Of a DNA stretch of 64,000 nucleotides, positions 24,152-34,924 are shown piece by piece (the first letter of the stretch is position 1; each line of letters starts with the position of its first letter). The position numbers and the translations under genes are program-made. The stretch is from Gymnopilus junonius (Eukaryota > Basidiomycota > Agaricomycetes > Agaricales > Galerinaceae). The notes under the pieces were generated by a model. The model ran no database searches and was not told the origin of the DNA. It saw only the letters and a list, made by a program, of their open reading frames with translations. The stretch spans positions 1-64,000 of the forward strand of contig JADNYJ010000127.1 in the NCBI GenBank assembly GCA_015501075.1, given 5' to 3'.

Positions 24152-24516
24152 TTAAACTTTGAATCCAAGGTTGCGCATGCAAGTAACGTGGTTGAGGAGC
24201 TCCTGCTTGCACTTCCCCTCCGCCTCCGATGGGTCATAACGGAGGAAGCAGTCATCGCGAGCAGATTTCGTTTCCGGGCAGGCGCAGCATCTATTAGGAA
24301 AGAGATTGACAATCATAAGACTCACGGTTATCTTAGATTGTAGACTTACGACTTAAGGCCCTTTGGATTCAGCGGATTCTGCTTGGGGTCAGACGGATTG
24401 TATGGTTTGTCATCTGCTACCGGAGATGGCGACCACCAAGAAGAAAGCTGTGACAACAATATATCAGGCAACACTCGACTTCAAGAATTTAAACATTCGA
24501 CCACCTTTCCGAACAT
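24152..24516 (-). CDS. COX17: COX17 copper chaperone
   Basis: A small intermembrane-space copper chaperone that delivers Cu(I) to Sco1 and Cox11 for cytochrome c oxidase assembly. Three exons are read on the minus strand: ATG 24516 with MFGK, an intron, then an exon carrying DDKPYNPSDPKQNPLNPKGLK, an intron, and an exon with CCACPETKSARDDCF and CKQELLNHVTCMRNLGFKV, stop TAA 24152-24154. The CC-C copper site follows the family NPKGLK lead, and the twin CX9C cysteines are in place. The total of about 80 residues matches the family. The first exon is only 12 nt, so the start is inferred from phase and from the conserved continuation. The gene sits tail to tail with cerato-platanin. Confidence 0.88.
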
Positions 24517-24829
24517 GTAGAGTCAACAAGAGGGAGGAATCGGAGAAGATATGTCCAAAGAATGGCTTGACCGAGGAATTGAAACGCGGCGGAAATTCAT
24601 CGAGCACGTGCAAGCACCAAAGTAGAGGGTGATCCAAAAATAGCTCGGCTTAACGCCCTGACCGGTGACTGTGATGGCATGATCTTCATCGTGGATGTCT
24701 GTTATATAAATTCTTGTTTTCTCGCCCACCACTCGGCCTTTCTTGATACTTCGGTATCATACATCCAAGGGCCTCCTGGATAAAAATACTTATCCATGAT
24801 CTACTAGGATTTTAACTCAAAAACCGACC
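24517..24829. other. Intergenic between divergent COX17 and ABC transporter genes
   Basis: 313 bp that must contain both promoters. No other feature recognised. Confidence 0.55.
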
Positions 24830-27800
24830 ATGATCAGGACTGGGAGGGCGGCCGCTTTATATACCCTTAGCCTTGGACTTTTCGTTCATGCGCAGACTTG
24901 TGAGAACTACGGTGTAATAAATGGCTCAAGCTGTGCGTGTCCTTCAGGATTCGGTGGTTCGGACTGTTCGCAGCCAGGCTGCGGTGGAACCATATTCCAA
25001 GGCGCACAAAGACCGTTGGCCTCACTCAGTGGTTCATTTGCCAATTTGACAGCGTCGAGTTGCTCATGCCAGAGCGGGTGGACAGGAACAGGCTGCAATG
25101 TCTGTACGACTACCAGTGCATGCCAAATTGCATTTTCTGCGGCTGGGACCGTGACGCCGGATTCAGCAAACCTCAATGGTCAACAAGGCAATGAAACGAT
25201 GATATGCAACTCTCAAGCTCGTGTTTACGCTTCCAGTCAGATGAGTTGTCAAGTCAATGTGAGTTTTGTGAGTAAGCCATTATATTTCTATCTTACCTTT
25301 CTTTTCAGAACCCAACCTTGCAAGCTTTATATCCTCTATCTTCTACGCTGAATATACAACGAACTCTTCAACCGTCTCTCAGCCCCATACCCAACGCAAC
25401 ATCATTCGGAGGGGCCGGAACGGCCTTTGCTCAGCTTTTTTACGACGGCATTGAACAATTCTATTGCCAAGCAGATTCCTGTACCCAAGATTTAGCGACG
25501 CCAGGCAGCGGAGGGGCCAACTGGCAATGCTCCAACCTTCAATGTACCTGTCGTCCAAATGCAACCTTTTGCGGAGGGGTTCCAGCCCAGAATCTTACTT
25601 CAGCCATAAATAAACTAGCGGGGACTCTGGACGTCGACTGCGGAGCTGTCGACAATTCCACCAATACCGCATCGTGCAACTTCAAGCAGGCTACTCTGCA
25701 AAGCTTATTCGGGGCTGATGGGCTGACACTAAACGGGTGCACATTTGGTGAATGTGTTCGTCAGAATGTGATTGATGGGGGAGGTGGAAATACTTCTGCG
25801 CCTACTACTTCGACTTCAAAATCACTACCTGCTGGTGTGATTGCCGGTTTAGCAGTCGTTGGAGGGCTCGCCGCTTTGGCTCTTTTCTTCCTCGCGCTTG
25901 GTCTGATTGCACAAAGAAAAGCTAGGAAGAGCGCCGTGGAGATTGAGAGAACCCGAGCCTCTGTCGTCTGGTCAGGATTGAGCTATATCATACCAGGCAG
26001 GAAGGACAGGTTTTTCAGGTCAAGGAAAGGCGACCCTTCTGGGGTCAATAATGACAAGGTTATCCTCGATAATGTTAGTGGTACAGTGCGGCCTGGGCAG
26101 ATGATGGCTATTCTCGGTCCCAGTGGTCTGTTCTTCCATCGACCTGTTAAACTAGATACTCACCAATCTCTATCTAGGTGCAGGGAAAACGACCTTGGTG
26201 GAGATCCTCGCAGGCAAAAGCAAGTCAGGCATTATTTCAGGCCGCTTCGATGTCATTCCTGAAGATCATACCCTCGATCGTCCTCTTCGCGTCGGATTGG
26301 TACCTCAGCAGGATATTCTTCCTCCAACATTGACGGTCTTTGAAGCACTCCTCTTCGCTGCTCGACTTCGCCTACCAGAGAACATCACAGACAAGGAGAA
26401 GCAGGAACGTGTCGAAGTGCTGTTGGACAAGCTTGGAATATCTGCCATCACAAATACCAGGATTGGAGATGTGACCGGTGGAAAAGCTAGGGGTATTAGC
26501 GGAGGCGAAATGAGAAGGGTGACAATTGGCCTGGAGCTCATTTCCAGTCCGGATGTTTTGCTTTTGGATGAACCTACGTCTGGTTTGGACTCGGTATCCG
26601 CTGCTCGGATAGCCGATGTCCTTCATGCCATTGCTCATGATCCTGTCAACCCGACGCCTGTCATCGCTTCGATTCACCAACCTAGGTTTGTTTCTCTTCC
26701 TCTTTGCTTGTAACACTCCGTTGATTACTCTTACAGTTCTCAACTTTACCATAAGTTTGATCTGGTGGTCGTATTAGCTCATGGACGTGCACTCTATTCC
26801 GGTCCCGGTTCTTTTGCTCCTGCACAATACTTCTCAAATGCCGCACCAGGCGCTGTGCCTCCTTACCAGCAAGGCTACAATGTCGCTGAATATCTTCTGG
26901 AAGTCGCCAGTGAGCCACCGGTCAGCCTGTTCCAGATGGAGCCATCTGTGACGACGAGCACTGTCGCAAGTGACGCTGTACTTTTAGCTGGGTCGCCTGA
27001 TAGGAGGACATCGTCCGAAATTCAAAAAAATCATACTGCATCTCACGAAGAGTCCGCAGAGAAGGAGAGTGCAAGACAGTTTGAAAGCCGTCGCCCTCGT
27101 GTGACTAGTCATATTGGATTGCCGGGATACGCGACGACCTTCTTGACCCAGTTCCAGTACCTCTGTGGAAGAGAGTGGAAAATATTGAAACGAGACAAGA
27201 CTTTGTTCCTTACGCATCTAGTTGTCGCTGCTATTCTGGGAGTATTTTGTGGTAAGGGATCTCCTTCTCGTAATGTCTCCGCCAACAGAATTCTTTCATC
27301 TAGGGGGTTTGTACTTTAACACGGGCATTACAATTGCTGGTTTCCAGTCTCGCGTGGGATGTTTGTTCTTCCTTGTAAGTTCTCATGACCGCTCAAACTA
27401 AGATTTCTCCTGACTAACTCTGTCTGTCTCTGTCTGCCTGTGTAGGGTGCGCTTATCGCTTTCTCTTCACTGAGTGCACTGTACAATATGGTGGAAATAC
27501 GACCACTTTTTCTGCGTGAACGGTCAAGTGCATATTACAGGTACGGATATACATAAGAATTTACATGGCATGCTTAGTGATGTGATACGACACAGTCCAA
27601 CGGCTTGGCTCCTTTCTCGGTTTTTCTTTGATGTGATACCTCTTCGACTTATACCAACTATCGTTGTTTCAACCATGTATGCTTTTCCTTTTGTCACTTA
27701 ATTGATTAGTCGGACTGAATGTTTCAAGTACCTACTGGATGGCAGGCCTTGCCCCGGAAGCCGTTCATTTCTTCAAATTCCTTCTTATTCTTGTACTGTA

Positions 27801-28327
27801 TAGTTTAGCTATCACTCTTTTCGTGCGTTTCTTCCTCGAAGGCACCCTAGACTTTCATCGCTAACAACGCACATTTGATTCGTAGAACTTCTTACTCGGA
27901 ACGTTATTCCAAAACGGTGGCATCGCCATTCTCCTCTCAGCATTGTCGGCTCTTTATCAAATGACTTTCGCTGGCTTCTTTGTCCATTTGAACGACATTC
28001 CGCCTGTTCTCAGATGGCTCCAGTGGATATGCCCCCTCAAATATACTCTTGAGGCCTTGTCAGTGAACGAGGTGTCATCTGGTCTCATGATCGTCGATTC
28101 ACTGCAGGGTGTGCCTGTTGACATATCTGCGAGCTTGATCATGAATCTGGTACGTCGATCTTGAACTGAGGATCGGAGGTCAGCTGCTGATCAAGGTGTC
28201 GTACTAGCTTTTTGGATTCGGCGATAACAATTATTATCGAGATGTTCTTATTCTTATGGCGTTCATTATCGGATTTGGAGTGGGTGTGATTGCTGTCGTC
28301 TGGTTCAATGTTCGTGAACGGAGGTAG
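24830..28327 (+). CDS. ABCG transporter, ADP1-like, with EGF-like ectodomain
   Basis: ATG 24830 starts a signal peptide (AALYTLSLGLFVHA), followed by a Cys-rich, EGF-like ectodomain (CENYGVINGSSCACPSGFGGSDC, CSCQSGWTGTGC). Next are a membrane helix (VIAGLAVVGGLAALALFFLAL, about 25840-25910) and a cytosolic ABC domain. Walker A is GPSGAGKTTL, split by an intron at about 26128-26178. The Q-loop is VPQQD, the signature is ISGGEMRR, and Walker B is LLLDEPTSGLD. The C-terminal membrane domain includes LGVFCGGLYFN, SPTAWLLSRFFFDVIPLR and GFFVHLNDIPPVLRWLQW, with a final helix LMAFIIGFGVGVIAVVWF. The stop is TAG 28325-28327. This is the domain order of yeast Adp1, a half-size ABCG (White-type) protein of unclear substrate. 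All nucleotide-binding motifs look intact. Confidence 0.9.
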
Positions 28328-28687
28328 GGTGACAAAGACCTCGAATCTACTCATGCTGTATATCGGGACTGTTACATGTAATTCCATATTTAATGCTTCT
28401 CGTATCAGGAATGAGATATGTAGACCTTTTGAGATTCATGTATGAACTTGAAGTATCGATTTCAAAATCAAAATTGTGACGTGTAACAAGTAGGCACATT
28501 GTCGGACACAAGAGTTTCCAGTATGCAAGAGTTTTCATTCCACGAGATCTGTTAATGAAGCATATATACACTGTAGAGAGAAAGCGGGATAGTTAGGCGG
28601 TATGGCATTTTCGAAAGCAACAGAACATGAAAGCAAAAAAAGCAACAGATTGATACAGAGAAATGAAGAAAGCAATCCTCCGTGGAG
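28328..28687. other. Intergenic between convergent genes
   Basis: The 3' flanks of the ABC transporter (+) and a small gene (-). Nothing coding seen. Confidence 0.6.
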
Positions 28688-29246
28688 CTAGGCATCAGGA
28701 GCGCGGTCAGCCCGAATGAACGACAAGAGTTTTTCAGGGATCCAACGAATATTCTTGAGCACTGCATAAATCTTGCCCTGAAACAAGGGTTAGCGTATGG
28801 GTTGAGGCTCTGGGCTGCATGCACACCTTGAAACCACCCAAAGACCTGTCGCCTTGCTCGATGGAGTAGATGAAGGATGTCGAAGAATTTGAGTTGGTAA
28901 TTTCCTACGAAAATGTTTACCAAATGATTGAATGGATAGAAATTTACAAACAAACCTGAAATGCGTCGTACGGTGCATATTCAAACGTGGGTGTAGGACG
29001 AAGGTCTTGAGTTTTCTGACGAGAGAGAACACATTTAAATACTTTTCAGAGAGCGTAGGTCAAACGCTACTTTACCGAAATATAAAGGGGCTTTCTGGGT
29101 TCTCGTTGCCATTGAATATGTGTGGTCGAACGCGAGGGGTACTTCAGGTCGCGTGCCACAGTAACATAGGGAATGGTTTTTGCCGCTGGGTTGGAGTTGG
29201 AGCCAACTAATTCATTGGAAGGAATATTACCAGACGCGGTCGACAT
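28688..29246 (-). CDS. Small unknown protein, four exons
   Basis: Four exons join on the minus strand with phase-0 introns: ATG 29246 with MSTASGNIPSNELVGSNSNP and VTVARDLKYPSRSTTHIQWQ; an exon with TQDLRPTPTFEYAPYDAFQ; an exon with NSSTSFIYSIEQGDRSLGGFK; and a last exon with GKIYAVLKNIRWIPEKLLSF and RADRAPDA, stop TAG 28688-28690. The product is about 130 residues with no signal peptide or membrane helix, and a basic amphipathic C-terminus. No known family recognised. A second small minus-strand gene at 32.05-32.6 kb has the same four-exon plan and a similar C-terminal character, so the two may be paralogues. Confidence 0.6.
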
Positions 29247-29985
29247 TGGAAGAAAACAGGGAGGCCGAGTTTGTAGAGTAAAACGAGTAAGAAAATGAGA
29301 AAGAACGGTATTCTCAACGCCTGCACGCCGGCAAAAATCAGGTAAGTTAGAGGCGAAATGGTGGAAGGCTGAGGGGAAAGAGAGAGAGAAAAAAGGGAGC
29401 TGGGGACCAGGAGGGTTGATATACCATCATTTTATAATTTCGGGAAGAAGAAAAATTGCCGTCTTAAACTGGATTTGTGGGATCAACATGTGGACATGTG
29501 GTACACTGCGTTACTCGCACCAACCAACATAGGAAATCATACACCCATTCTTGTACTCCACTCGTCTTCGTGATCAATTCCCTGCAACTAGCCACTTTAC
29601 ATCGATGACGGAAGAGAAACGACGAAATGCATATCACCGTGCTCCCTCTTCAGACCTGCAGGCAACGGCCTAACTTCTTTAAGTAAAGAGTCGCATAACA
29701 GGCGGCTAGCATGACACCTTGCTGCTTTGTGAACCTAGATATAACTAATCTCAAGTCCTGCGTCCCGGCCAGCCCAATTCAAAGCAATATTCTTCGCATT
29801 ACAAAGCCTTGATATCGAGCTGAAAGGGCACAGAAAGCGGAAAACTGCATTCCCAACCGTGGATGGCGGGAAGAACAGCCCAAGTCTTAACTTGCTGAAA
29901 CACCGAATCTACGACCTTGCAACCCGTTCAATTTTGAAATTATACACTCCGAAGAAAAGGGATTCTGCCTTTACGTCGACTTTGT
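29247..29985. other. Start of gene-poor island, nothing recognised
   Basis: Contains the likely promoter of the small gene at 28.69-29.25 kb. No further coding signal. Confidence 0.5.
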
Positions 29986-30468
29986 CTAAGCACCTAACTG
30001 CTGCTGCTGTCCTGCACCCAGAAAGCACATAATCGTGGTCACAGTCACGGAGGTCACGACAAAAAGGCGGGTCATGAGCTTTGCAAATTGCTCCCTTGCG
30101 CGAGGTAGCTGATAAGAGTCAACAGATATTTGACCCCTTTCTTGTTCAAGATGTGTGATATCCCTCAAAGAGATGTCCAAGCAAGCAATCCCTTCCAGCA
30201 CCCAGTAAAGGGAAGACAAGGAGCGCTCCACGCTAGAAGACCTTGTCTTCGGCACTGATTATTCTGGTTCCAATGCATCACGGCGGTCCTGGTTTGATAC
30301 AAAAGAATGACAGTCCCAGGGGAAAATCCACTGATAACAATTACTTACCCGACAAGTCAACTGGGTCTCGTCTGAGGTCGACAACGACAAACCCTTCATA
30401 CACCTTGCCAATTGTTCAACTAGTATTTGAATATGAAACCAGAATGTCGAAGGAGAACCATCTTTTCC
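29986..30468 (-). CDS. Putative hypothetical protein with C-terminal membrane helix
   Basis: Two reverse-strand segments look coding. The upstream exon, 30349-30468, is bounded by an acceptor TTTCAG and a donor GTAAGT and reads GKDGSPSTFWFHIQILVEQL and ARCMKGLSLSTSDETQLTCR. The downstream segment, about 30240-29986, reads ERSLSSLYWVLEGIACLDIS, HLEQERGQISVDSYQLPRAR and then a hydrophobic helix (LFVVTSVTVTTIMCFLGA), stop TAG 29986-29988. The exact junction and the 5' exons are unclear, and no in-frame ATG was found. It may be a real tail-anchored protein or a decayed gene. No family recognised. Confidence 0.4.
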
Positions 30469-30903
30469 CTGAAACGATTAGACGAACCACGGGGCTCACG
30501 AGTCTGAGGCGAAGACGCCCCCTGTGTCTTCGTTGTCCCCAGTCTTGTAATAATGATTGTATTATGGATGGTCCATGCTCCAAAGTGGACCACTCCACTC
30601 CCTGATCTTGTGTTCAAGAAAAAAATGGGTGCTTGTACAGGATGCGGGAGTGATCAAAAGGACTTGCCAGGCTTCTTCCAGCCATGCTTTTGGCTCGTCT
30701 ACATACGCGTTTCCTGCCTCCTGACCTTGACCAAACAGTTTCTCTTGTGATCTTTCAGATCTGCCGACACCCAGTCAGTAAGGAGGCTGACTATGAGCCA
30801 GATTGGATTACCGAAATTCCAAACTTTATATGACCCGTGCCATGGCACTGTGGCAGTCATCACGACATAGTGTGTGGGCCACGACAAAAGTCCAAAACAA
30901 AGA

Positions 30904-31064
30904 GAATGTTTGTCTCTGAAGAACAGTATATGGAGGTAAAGAGAGGTTGCAAATGGTGCCCAATTCTAGGGGAAATTTTGAGGGATATGGAGGAGTTCAA
31001 TGATGTTCGTTGTCTCAAAAAAGTTTGTTTGCCGATCCAGTACAGTGGGTCCCGATTGAATTAG
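30904..31064 (+). pseudogene. Fragment resembling the N-terminus of a HET-domain protein
   Basis: A forward frame reads MFVSEEQYMEVKRGCKWCPI then LGEILRDMEEF. The pattern of a helix, then GCxxC and a hydrophobic helix, is common just before the HET domain of fungal heterokaryon-incompatibility proteins. No HET domain follows: the frame stops at about 31064 and nothing recognisable continues. I read it as a possible relic. The similarity rests on a short pattern only. Confidence 0.25.
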
Positions 31065-31489
31065 GGGTTCATCACATTTGCTTCCCTGGCCAGCGGCATG
31101 TACGGTATTCTTATCAACTAGCCTAGCTCAGTTCAATGACACGATCCACAGGAGAACTCTACATTTCTCCGACTTTGGCATTTTTCTGCGTGTTACATGA
31201 ACTTGTGCGAGATCATGCTTGGATTATGCTGCGCAGTGGTGGCAGAATTAGTCGAACTTTCAAGATCTTCGCCAAAACCAACACTTCACATTCCATTGTT
31301 TCATGTACAGAAGCGAGTCCGCTCGCATACATTGAACAGCCAAATTTGTCTTCCGAATAACTTCAGGCAGGCTTCATACCGATTCGCGCGCGTCGATCCT
31401 ATCCCACCTAAGTTTTACGAAGTAAACCTTATGTTGGCCTTACGTACCGTTATTCACCGGTTGCCCAACGAGTATACCCATGAAAGCAG

Positions 31490-31728
31490 ATGATAGATAG
31501 GATGATAACCACGATTAGCCACCCAAAGAGTAGGATCGCGACTGGCCAAACCCGCGCCTGCCATATGACTCGTCGAACCCTCAAAGTATAATTGGCATGA
31601 GACAATTCTGACGAAGGTTCACATAATATCTGCTTGCAGCTATTCCGTGAGGGACTACAATTGCGTTTCATACAACGGAACTCATAGTACTCCCGGCGTT
31701 GTAGATTTTGCACACAAGCGTGAAGCAT
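31490..31728 (-). CDS. Possible small membrane protein
   Basis: ATG 31728 opens a frame of about 79 codons on the minus strand with a Cys-containing hydrophilic half (FRCMKRNCSPSRNSCKQILC) and one strong membrane helix (WPVAILLFGWLIVVIILSIICF), stop near 31490. It could be a short single-pass protein or the last exon of a longer gene. No family recognised. Confidence 0.3.
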
Positions 31729-32053
31729 CTATTGAGAAAATGCCCAGGTAAGTATACAGTGTGAAAGGATAATGCCTTATATATTTAAAAGCAAGATATA
31801 TCAAACATTGAAATGTCTTTGGTACAGGAAGCATTAGACGTTATATTATTGGATGGATCAAAAAAGGATGGAAGGTTTCAACTTATTAAAAGTGGGTTGA
31901 CAGCATGGTATATCGAGTGACAGCAATTGGCAAGAAAGCAGATCGAAAAAAAAAGTTGAAGGCTGAATCTAGGATTAACACGGTAGGAAGAAACTTATGA
32001 AAATGCGGACAGGCTTGGGGCCGTTGCTCTGTGGCAAGAATCTCGAGATATGA

Positions 32054-32600
32054 TCAATCAGAACGGATCATGAAATTAGGGAACTTGAAGGAACGAAATA
32101 TAGCAGCGACCTTGCGGAGCTTTCCCAGAAATTTGGACTGGTGTTGGCATATCAAATAAGAAAAGAAACCAATGGAAATAGTTCAGGAGACGTACAAGAA
32201 CCTTAGCCTTCTTTTCCATGTTGGAGGCTCCAGAATCATTTAAATCAGTCTCTACTGTGAAGGCCTGCGGATTGACGGGGGGCTGTATTATGAAGGTGAG
32301 CGAGGAAACCCCAACGAGGACAAGGCACGAACATCTTCAACTTCATAACCCACGAAAAACACTGGAGAGCTTGAACGAAAATTTGCGCCGGTCTGAAAAC
32401 AACAACAGCCTCAAGACCTTCTGCGCGAAGAAAAGAAACATGGGAGAACGTACCAGCAAGCGAAGGGGCTCAACAGCCTCGCGGCTAGGAAAATGAATGT
32501 CCGGGCACGGTGGGGAAATGGTTGTAAGGGCCTTTATATCGTCGAATTTGCGATGCAACGAAGTTAAATTGGAAGCATTACGAGTCTTCGTGGTTGACAT
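32054..32600 (-). CDS. Small unknown protein, possible paralogue of the 28.7-kb gene
   Basis: Four exons are read on the minus strand. ATG 32600 starts MSTTKTRNASNLTSLHRKFD and CPDIHFPSREAVEPLRLL. An intron from 32453 to 32393 leads to TGANFRSSSPVFF. The third exon has AFTVETDLNDSGASNMEKKAK. The last has SKFLGKLRKVAAIFRSFKF and ends FMIRSD, stop TGA 32054-32056. Introns are in phase 0 and have GT and AG ends. The product is about 110 residues with a basic, amphipathic C-terminus. The exon plan, the MST start, a FPSR/YPSR motif and a short beta-like segment before the basic tail match the gene at 28688-29246. No known family. Confidence 0.5.
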
Positions 32601-34750
32601 TGGAGAAGGACGCGTCGGTGTTTATAGAGGAGGTATACGAAGACAGCAATGAGAATTGAGCGAGAAAAGTGTAAAACGAGCTCGATGAACGGCCGAATTG
32701 TGGCAGAGGTCGGAGGCACGGATTTCCAAGGAAAAAAGAGGGAAAGAAGAAATGTACAATTTTTGAACCAGCCTTTGTAGCCTTAAAGGAGCTGAACTTG
32801 AATTTCAAGCGGTTACAGAGTCCGTTGTTCGGCACGGAGACACCAACAAACCCAAAATAAGTGCCATTCACTCACAAAGAACTGATTGCAGATGACTGCA
32901 GAAAGCTGCAGCTCTTCCGAATACCACGCCAGGAACTCCTCCACTCCAACTTCTGCGATCTTTTCATGGTGAAAAATACGGACCAGCAAACAGAATGAAG
33001 TCTGCACTGTATTTCATGTGATGCACGCCGCCCAGCAAGTTATCCATCTACTATTCGAACAAAACTAATGTCGTCTTCGCCAGCAATCTATAGAGGAAAG
33101 TCATAAAAAGGCATTAGTTCAATTGTCGTCTAACATGTCGAGGTACGTGCTTTATAAATAAAATTTGGAGGGCTTGACCTGGCCCAGATAGATTTTAATA
33201 GCAAGTGACTTGCATGTTCGTGTTTCATCGTAGCATCCTCAACTATACGGCTTTCGAGATGCGACAAGTAAGCATCACATTTTCGCACAGTTATAGACCA
33301 TAGAAGCTTGACGTACTTACTGGAAAGAGATTGAAGCAGTCAAAGTTCTGTGACTACGTCCATAGCGCACACAACCCACCTACTCCCCTCTATCTCTTGA
33401 TGCCTCTTAGAAACGATATACTTGCTCCGTCCACCAAGTAAGAACGCATCCGGCTACAAGGTCGCGAGAGATACTATGCTGGTCTTCTCATGTTGCTCTG
33501 CTCGTTGCACTTGGAACTAGCATTTTTTGTTGTCTTGCTGGCTCATGGCCCTTCTGTCCCAGACCTTTTGGATAGCTTGGAAAGGACTCGAGATCTTTAT
33601 TAGAAGAAAGCCTCACACTCAGCTAGCTCGGTGACTACGACCAGACTGCTCGCACTTCCGCTAACCGTTTGGAGACGAGTGATGCGAGCCTCATCACGTG
33701 CCACACGTAACAGTGAGTCATTTTGACAGTGATTGAAGCTATTTCGTTTCCTCCCATCGCAATGAGATACTGACAGAGAGCAGCAGATTGCATGGTGTGC
33801 CTCCAAGACTGAACGACCAGTACAAATGACTTGGCGGCAAATCGTTTCTGAAAGCAAAGCAACGGCAAGACATCAAATATCCCAAGAAGCCAGTCCAAGC
33901 AACAAGCAAAATCCTGAGATCCAAGCGAACTGTTGTCTGTTGTGTAAGGACTCCATGCCACGACAATCCAACGCAAAAGGACCAGGTCAAGATATATAAC
34001 TAGCGAAATGATGGCTGTCGATCAAGAGCTATATGATGTTTGAATTTTGTGCCTCTTCGCTTTGATGCTCGGCGTAAACGTGTTGTAATCTGGAAAGTAA
34101 TCGAGCGAAGCCGATGTATATGCCTGAGCTCAGTCAGTAGTCGCAGGGGACTGCCAATTTCATGTAAACCTGGCAAAGATGCCGCGTAGTCCTCTGCGAT
34201 GTCCTGAAAACGGCAGCCAAGTCCTCATATCCTTGTGTGAGAAGGCGGCGACGTAAATGTGACAAGATCCCTCCTGTTTTGCCCCCAGGGCGAGCAGCCT
34301 TGTAGTTGTGATTGAACAAAGGCTAGTCGGCTTGTCAGTCAATTTCTTTGCGAAGAAAGAAGGACGACACACCCAACATATCAAAGTTTATTTGACTGAG
34401 TCTCCACGACTTGCCAATAAAACTCACCCTCCATCGTTAAATTCCCAAGGCTCTCGGTCGATAAGTCGCTCTGTTTCCAGAGAAATTGGAGGTCCATAGT
34501 TTTATGTCGCGAATGTTCGAGCAAGCTAACATTTGGAATTTGGGCGCGATGCTTCCCAGACGTGGCTTTCAAGGGCGAGATATCAGCCGGAGAAAAAGGG
34601 ATCCATGTACAGTCCTAGCTCGGAGCTTGCAAAGGCGTGTTATTGTGGCACGATAGCTAGACCATGTTGTACGAGACAATGGTCGGAATCCACACTGCAC
34701 AGGAAACAGCCGCGAGGAAAGTCGGCCAAACTCGATCGTGGCCCCAGTTT
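32601..34750. other. Gene-poor stretch with fragmentary coding-like segments
   Basis: Minus-strand segments near 33.6-33.97 kb (NSSLGSQDFACCLDWLLGIF, LVVQSWRHTMQSAALCQYLI) and 34.13-34.3 kb (LSHLRRRLLTQGYEDLAAVF) look somewhat coding but could not be assembled into a gene with start, splice sites and stop. I see no transposon ends, RNA genes or long repeats. Confidence 0.35.
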
Positions 34751-34924
34751 ATGGTTTCAATTTTGACCTACAGGCTTCCTGCGCTCCCCATCTTTCTTAC
34801 TCTCTGCCTCGTAGTTTTGCGCAACCCATACGCCCAATGTTGGCCCGATGCGCCACCAAGCGCCCGCCGTTTTCGTCGCATGTCTTCTCTTGTAAACGAC
34901 TTGAATAATTACACTACGAATTGA
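34751..34924 (+). CDS. Possible small secreted peptide
   Basis: ATG 34751 opens a 57-codon frame with a signal-peptide-like start (MVSILTYRLPALPIFLTLCL, cleavage plausible after NPYAQ) and a short mature part with a basic RRFRR motif and a possible N-glycosylation site (NYT). The stop is TGA 34922-34924. The length is short and no family is recognised, so this may be chance. Confidence 0.3.
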   Translation: MVSILTYRLPALPIFLTLCLVVLRNPYAQCWPDAPPSARRFRRMSSLVNDLNNYTTN

